This document shows, one piece after another, positions 60,078 through 64,000 of a DNA stretch of 64,000 nucleotides (its first letter is position 1; every line of letters begins with the position of its first letter). The notes below the pieces were generated by a model that worked only from the letters and a program-made list of their open reading frames with translations, was not told the origin of the DNA and did no database searches. The translations under genes were made by a program, and so were the position numbers. The stretch comes from Helicobacter sp. 12S02232-10. Its GTDB lineage: Bacteria; Campylobacterota; Campylobacteria; Campylobacterales; Helicobacteraceae. The DNA lies in contig NZ_MLAQ01000003.1 of assembly GCF_002272895.1 (NCBI RefSeq), positions 124,001 through 188,000 of the forward strand. Reading direction: 5' to 3'.

Positions 60078-61676
60078 TTACCAATTCATTCCTATAGAAA
60101 AAAACAGATTTTGAACGGGTGCTTTATACGGATTGTAAAGAGGAGCATTGAGAGAGATTTGAGCATTGAAGTTTTTATGCAACACGTTCAAGCCTATCCC
60201 GCCCCCACTCAAGCTTCCACCTTGTTTATCTCCGATCAAATCCCGCACCATTCCCCAATCCACTCCAATATTGGGAGCTATGGTGATCCCCCAGAAACTT
60301 GGCAGATAAACCATCAAATCGTTTTTATAGATCACACCCATTTGACCACTGATACTGAAATGATTAAATCCTCTCACAGTGTATCGGCTTCCAATACTCA
60401 TTTTCTTGCTTGCATAGAGTCTATCTTGAGAAATTTGAGTGCGGATATTGCTTGTATATCCAAACGTTAGAACCCATATTTTAAAAGGCGCATACAGATA
60501 CATATTGACATTGGGTATTGTGTAGACATAATCAGTATGAATTTTTTCATTGTGTTTTTTGAGCATCGGAAGCCCTTGCAATATTCCTATTGAAATATTA
60601 AAGACCAAGTTGTTTATTTTTCTTTGATAGCCCAGTGCAAGTGAAATATCCGTGAGATTATAGCTTTGGACATCAAGCTTGATATCATCTAAATAGCTTT
60701 CCATCAGTCTCACGCCCCCATCAAGATTGATGGAAACTTGATTTTTATCATCTGCATAGGCAGAGACTTTGATCCCAAGATCAAGATTGATATTTTTGCC
60801 TTGATATACTGGAAAAATATCAGCGAATAAAATTTCTTGAGCAGAATCTGAATACGACCCATCAAATGAGAAGCTGAATCGTCTGATCGGGATGGAGTAA
60901 CTCACAGATGCATAGTAGCTGTGATTTTTCTTATTCATTGGTAAAGAAGAGAGGGCATAGAAACTCAGCTTATCAGCAAGATGTAGAGGATTTTCCCAGC
61001 TGCCATACAGCGAGGCTTGATAATTTTGCCCAATACTCCCGCCATTATCGATACTCCCACCTAAAAATACAGGTAGAGATAATTTGGGTGCATCGATTGT
61101 AAGAATACTTTGATTAGATGTATTATTATCGGTCGTGATGTAGATTTGGGGTTTTATGTAACGTAAGTTTCGCAAATTATTCAGACCGACTTCAATTTTT
61201 CTTAAATCCAAAACATCGCCTTTTTTGAGTGGAAAATCTTTTTTGAAAGAAAGCATATGGGGTTCATTGATATAGCGGATTTTTCCTATAGTGCCTACTT
61301 CTGCATTGATGCGTAAGATATGATCGGAGAGGGATTGGGGACTCAAGCCAAAAGTTGTCGTGATATAGCCTTTGGATATCGTACGCGATTGAATCTTAGA
61401 GAGGAGATTTGAGATGTCTTTGGCACTCAAGCAATGCTTGGAGATGGGCTTAAAATTTGAGATGATTTTATGAGCGTAAGAAAATTCCTTTTTGGATTTT
61501 TGGGGCAGACCTGTGAATTTCAAATCGATTCGCTCGATTTGAAAGCATTTTGCATTCTCATTGGTATCTTTTTGATTTGCAAGGAGGGGTTGGATAGGTT
61601 TTGAATGTAGTGATAGTATTGGCAATATACAAAAAGATAGGAGCAGAAAAAATACCTTGCTCCTATCGCCTAACAT
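60078..61676 (-). CDS. Two-partner secretion outer-membrane transporter TpsB (FhaC/ShlB type)
   Basis: 532 residues with a signal peptide (V-F-F-L-L-L-S-F-C-I-L-P-I-L-S-L). POTRA region about 45-195: I-E-R-I-D-L-K-F-T-G-L, T-I-S-K-G-Y-I-T-T-T-F near 97, R-I-N-A-E-V-G-T-I-G-K. Barrel from about 210 with G-G-S-I-D-N-G-G, the S-R-Y-T-V-R-G-F motif (VRGF, residues near 428) and a final aromatic F-S-I-G-M-N-W. It exports the FHA-like protein encoded at 62685. On the opposite strand to it. Confidence 0.9.
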   Translation of the reverse strand: MLGDRSKVFFLLLSFCILPILSLHSKPIQPLLANQKDTNENAKCFQIERIDLKFTGLPQKSKKEFSYAHKIISNFKPISKHCLSAKDISNLLSKIQSRTISKGYITTTFGLSPQSLSDHILRINAEVGTIGKIRYINEPHMLSFKKDFPLKKGDVLDLRKIEVGLNNLRNLRYIKPQIYITTDNNTSNQSILTIDAPKLSLPVFLGGSIDNGGSIGQNYQASLYGSWENPLHLADKLSFYALSSLPMNKKNHSYYASVSYSIPIRRFSFSFDGSYSDSAQEILFADIFPVYQGKNINLDLGIKVSAYADDKNQVSINLDGGVRLMESYLDDIKLDVQSYNLTDISLALGYQRKINNLVFNISIGILQGLPMLKKHNEKIHTDYVYTIPNVNMYLYAPFKIWVLTFGYTSNIRTQISQDRLYASKKMSIGSRYTVRGFNHFSISGQMGVIYKNDLMVYLPSFWGITIAPNIGVDWGMVRDLIGDKQGGSLSGGGIGLNVLHKNFNAQISLNAPLYNPYKAPVQNLFFSIGMNW

Positions 61677-61701
61677 CAGCTAACTCATTCAAATAAACAA
61701 C

Positions 61702-62358
61702 TCAGAATGAATAAGAATATGCAACATAGATATCCACAGGATTTCTTAATCTTATTTTAGTGGATTCAGATGCATCGCTGAAATCATATGTATAATAATT
61801 ATATAACGGCACTTTTACACCTAACTCCAAGCGGCTATGATTATCGATGATTTTTGAAAATCCTGCATTGATTACAAAGCCATTTGAAGCTACTTTTTCA
61901 TACTCTGATGCATTTTTTTTCATATTTGAAAAATCTTTTGATTGCACCCATTGATACCCTCCACCTATGAATAATCCCCAAGGACTCTCGCTATCTGAAA
62001 AATTTAAGAGATAATCTATATTTGCACCATATTTGAAAAGATCTGTAGAAGCTGAATCATTTAAAGGGTATGTGAAGTTAGTATAGTTAAAGGTTCCATA
62101 GAGGCGAAGCCCATTGTAGGCGTTAAAATATTGCTGATACCCGATTCTAGCTCCATACTGCAGATTGGTGAGAATCTTTGTTTCAGATTCCATACTGTCA
62201 GGATCTTTGTTTTTAGCCAAACTATAGCCTATTGAACCGCCAAGTTCGGCTCCGATAAATATGCCAGACTTATCACTTCTGTTATCTGCAAATGCCGAAT
62301 TTGTCATCGCTAAAATCATTCCTGCTGTTGCCAAAGCTTTTTGTAATGTGATGAGCAA
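61702..62358 (-). CDS. Helicobacter outer-membrane beta-barrel protein
   Basis: 218 residues; signal peptide ends near A-F-A (24). Alternating strands: G-I-F-I-G-A-E-L-G-G, L-Q-Y-G-A-R-I-G-Y-Q-Q-Y-F, L-R-L-Y-G-T-F-N-Y, G-L-F-I-G-G-G-Y-Q-W and a C-terminal strand V-A-Y-S-Y-S-F ending in Phe, the mark for barrel insertion. Resembles small Helicobacter OMPs. It is 25 nt from tpsB, likely in one unit with it, and shares the divergent promoter region with tpsA. Confidence 0.8.
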   Translation of the reverse strand: MLITLQKALATAGMILAMTNSAFADNRSDKSGIFIGAELGGSIGYSLAKNKDPDSMESETKILTNLQYGARIGYQQYFNAYNGLRLYGTFNYTNFTYPLNDSASTDLFKYGANIDYLLNFSDSESPWGLFIGGGYQWVQSKDFSNMKKNASEYEKVASNGFVINAGFSKIIDNHSRLELGVKVPLYNYYTYDFSDASESTKIRLRNPVDIYVAYSYSF

Positions 62359-62684
62359 TATAATACATTTGAAACCTCTCTTGTTTATTGGATTTTTGGT
62401 TGGTTTTTATCGATATTTGTTTGAGACCTGAATCTTTAGATAAAAACCTATTGAGGATTATAATACAAAATTACAAAAAAGTCGTAAAAAATTTTATGAA
62501 TCAAGATTAATTGAATAATAATCGATTAATATGCATTCGATTCCCTGTAAAAATCTCTATTTTAGTATAGAAAGTATAGAAAAAATTTATTTAATTATAT
62601 TTTAAGATAACTCCTTATAGAATAGAAGACAATTTTGCAGAAAGGTTTGAGATATCAAAGACACTTAAGGGCAAAGGAGATAAG
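62359..62684. promoter_or_regulatory. Divergent promoter region of OMP gene and tpsA
   Basis: 326 nt without a gene. The right part (62481-62696) is the second copy of the 203-nt upstream repeat. It contains AT-rich TAATAAT and AGTATAG -10-like boxes; the true start cannot be fixed. Confidence 0.5.
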
Positions 62685-62696
62685 ATGAAAAATGTT
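62481..62696 (+). repeat. Upstream region of tpsA, copy 2 (intact gene)
   Basis: Pairs with 57948-58150. This copy keeps AAAGGAG (62673-62679) and the ATG at 62685. Confidence 0.8.
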
Positions 62697-64000
62697 TCAT
62701 TAATGTGTCAATCATCAAAGCATAATGACAAGTATGATTGCATTTCTATGGTCTCTATACCTAAGGAAAAATTTTTCTCGCGTTTTTTTTCTCAAAGATT
62801 TTTGATCGGGGTTGTTTGCATCTCTCTGGTTTCAGCCCGACTTTTATCTGCTGCAGATAATGTCCCTGATGTCTTAAATGCTCCATTGCCTGAGCCTTTG
62901 CCCCTCACTCCTGATAAGGGAACCTTTGCTCCCCAAGTCATCAAAGCCCACAATGATGTTCCTATCGTCAATATCACTTCTCCAAATGCAGCCGGCATTT
63001 CTAACAATGCCTTTAAAGATTTTAACGTTGATAAATCTGGATTGATTTTTAATAACATCAAAGATTCCCCGAGCTTAACACAACTCTCTGGCTATATTAA
63101 TGCCAACCCCAATCTTAACGGCTCTCTCCCTGCTAAACTCATTCTCAATCAAGTCACTTCTTCCCATATCTCTACGCTCTTAGGCTATATGGAAGTGGCG
63201 GGAAATAAGGCAGATGTAATCATTGCCAATCCCAATGGCATTGATTGTAATGGCTGTGGTTTTATCAATACTGCTAATGCTACAATGATTGCAGGGAAGC
63301 TTTCTGAAGAGTTTAACGAACATTTTTTGATGATGAAAAATATGCAAGATGCGATGCAATCTCTGCAGTTTGAAGTCAAAAACGGGCGTATCCATATTGG
63401 GGATTTTAATGGCAAAAATCTCCAAGCCCTTAATCTCATCTCAAATGCTCTTGTTATCGATGGCAAGATAGATGCCATTAAGATTGCAATGATTTTGGGG
63501 CAAAATGATATTGTGCTAGATCCGACCAATGCCTCTGTCTTGCTTTTTCGCCCGATTTTAATGCCTGCTGATGATAAAGATGGAGAAAAACCCGCACTTG
63601 CTTTAGATGTCGCTTATAGCGGAGGGGTATATGCAAACTCTATCTATCTTGTAGCTACACAAGAGGGTGTAGGGGTCAAAAATAGCGGGACGCTCGCAAC
63701 TTTTGCTTCGAGCGATGGAAAAGATGGAGGTTTTATTATTCATAGTAATGGCGATATTGAAATCACTAAACCCGCCCCTCTCAAAACACTCACCCCGACT
63801 GCTGATACCGATACAACAGAACTTTCAAACGCATCTGAAGCAATCAATGCCGATCCCGATGCTCCGATACATCTAAATGGCTCGACGCCAATGATCTATG
63901 CGGGTGGGGATTTAGAGATCAGTGCTTCTAGCATACAAAATTATTCTATCATCTATGGAGAGAAAAATATTTCGATTAAGACAGAGGGAAATATAGACAA
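62685..64000 (+). CDS. FHA-like two-partner secretion exoprotein (TpsA), cut by window edge
   Basis: At least 438 residues, open to the window end. ATG at 62685 with AAAGGAG 5 nt before. Extended signal sequence (about 1-52; hydrophobic F-L-I-G-V-V-C-I-S-L-V-S-A). Then the TPS domain: V-P-I-V-N-I-T-S-P-N-A-A-G-I-S, F-N-V-D-K-S-G-L-I-F-N-N, and A-N-P-N-G-I-D-C-N-G-C-G-F-I-N, the N-P-N-G-I motif recognised by TpsB. Beta-helical repeats follow. Likely an adhesin, haemagglutinin or CdiA-like toxin; the deciding C-terminus is outside the window. Confidence 0.92.
   Translation, partial: MKNVSLMCQSSKHNDKYDCISMVSIPKEKFFSRFFSQRFLIGVVCISLVSARLLSAADNVPDVLNAPLPEPLPLTPDKGTFAPQVIKAHNDVPIVNITSPNAAGISNNAFKDFNVDKSGLIFNNIKDSPSLTQLSGYINANPNLNGSLPAKLILNQVTSSHISTLLGYMEVAGNKADVIIANPNGIDCNGCGFINTANATMIAGKLSEEFNEHFLMMKNMQDAMQSLQFEVKNGRIHIGDFNGKNLQALNLISNALVIDGKIDAIKIAMILGQNDIVLDPTNASVLLFRPILMPADDKDGEKPALALDVAYSGGVYANSIYLVATQEGVGVKNSGTLATFASSDGKDGGFIIHSNGDIEITKPAPLKTLTPTADTDTTELSNASEAINADPDAPIHLNGSTPMIYAGGDLEISASSIQNYSIIYGEKNISIKTEGNID

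Noticed and set aside
1-64000. CRISPR arrays, rRNA operon or complete tRNA genes
   Set aside because: No regular spacer-repeat array, no rRNA sequence and no full cloverleaf was found by eye on either strand; only the tRNA 3' fragment at 29780.

Overview
The window looks like a Helicobacter chromosome outside H. pylori. The DNA is AT-rich. The gene blocks dgkA-gyrA-(HP0702-like)-flgR, thrS-infC-rpmI-rplT, hypB/hypC/hypD and ppiA next to an HP1440-like gene match H. pylori neighbourhoods as I know them. The extra nrfHA, pycB, paired dynamin-like GTPases and a two-partner secretion (FHA-type) locus point to a non-pylori, possibly enterohepatic or Campylobacter-like, member of the genus. I cannot name the species.

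Positions 1 to about 29,800 are the late half of a prophage with a contractile tail (P2/Mu-like sheath, tube, baseplate) and a lambda-like head (GpA terminase, gpB-family portal, gpW, protease-capsid fusion). Nearly all late genes run on the minus strand from about 27,530 toward 1, with many 4-nt ATGA overlaps. Order along transcription: small protein, baseplate V and W, small terminase, DUF1353, a toxin-antitoxin pair, large terminase, two antirepressors, gpW, portal, protease/capsid, connectors, J, I, fibre, RCC1-propeller tail protein, DUF4376-like protein, holin, endolysin, spanins, sheath, tube, gpE/E' with a frameshift signal, tape measure, U, Z-like, X, D, then a HEPN / unknown / SecB-like cassette and a secreted nuclease cut by the window edge. 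The layout resembles what I recall of the Campylobacter elements CJIE2/CJIE4. The right end carries a toxin-antitoxin locus with a frame disruption, repeats like integrase arm sites, and a 19-nt tRNA 3' end at 29780-29798 that is probably the attachment site. Integrase, repressor and replication genes are not in the window.

Small plus-strand units break the late operon: two related RNA genes (3040-3130 and 10058-10152), a ribbon-helix-helix protein, a membrane protein, and a 30-residue hydrophobic peptide whose ribosome-binding site is complementary to the RNA just upstream. That RNA/peptide unit, with its diverged RNA copy, is the best candidate here for an undescribed system.

Positions 29,800-31,295 are a sparse region with a lipoprotein gene behind a promoter whose -35/-10 spacer contains 11 Cs, a likely phase-variable switch, followed by degenerate sequence. 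From 31,296 the host genes run: SF1 helicase; hydrogenase maturation genes hypD, hypC, hypB with a DUF2147 gene inserted; pgeF-like; nrfH-nrfA (nitrite to ammonia); a membrane-anchored protein, dgkA, gyrA, HP0702-like, flgR; a tiny lipoprotein; thrS-infC-rpmI-rplT; a DUF4149 protein; yaaA; pycB; an EamA transporter; a DUF455 protein; two dynamin-like GTPases.

The last 6 kb hold a two-partner secretion locus: TpsB transporter (60078-61676, minus), a small outer-membrane barrel (61702-62358, minus) and the divergent FHA-like exoprotein that runs off the end (62685 on, plus). A diverged copy of the exoprotein's upstream region at 57948-58150 is joined to a short exoprotein remnant that has lost its start codon, evidence of an earlier tpsA copy deleted to a scar.
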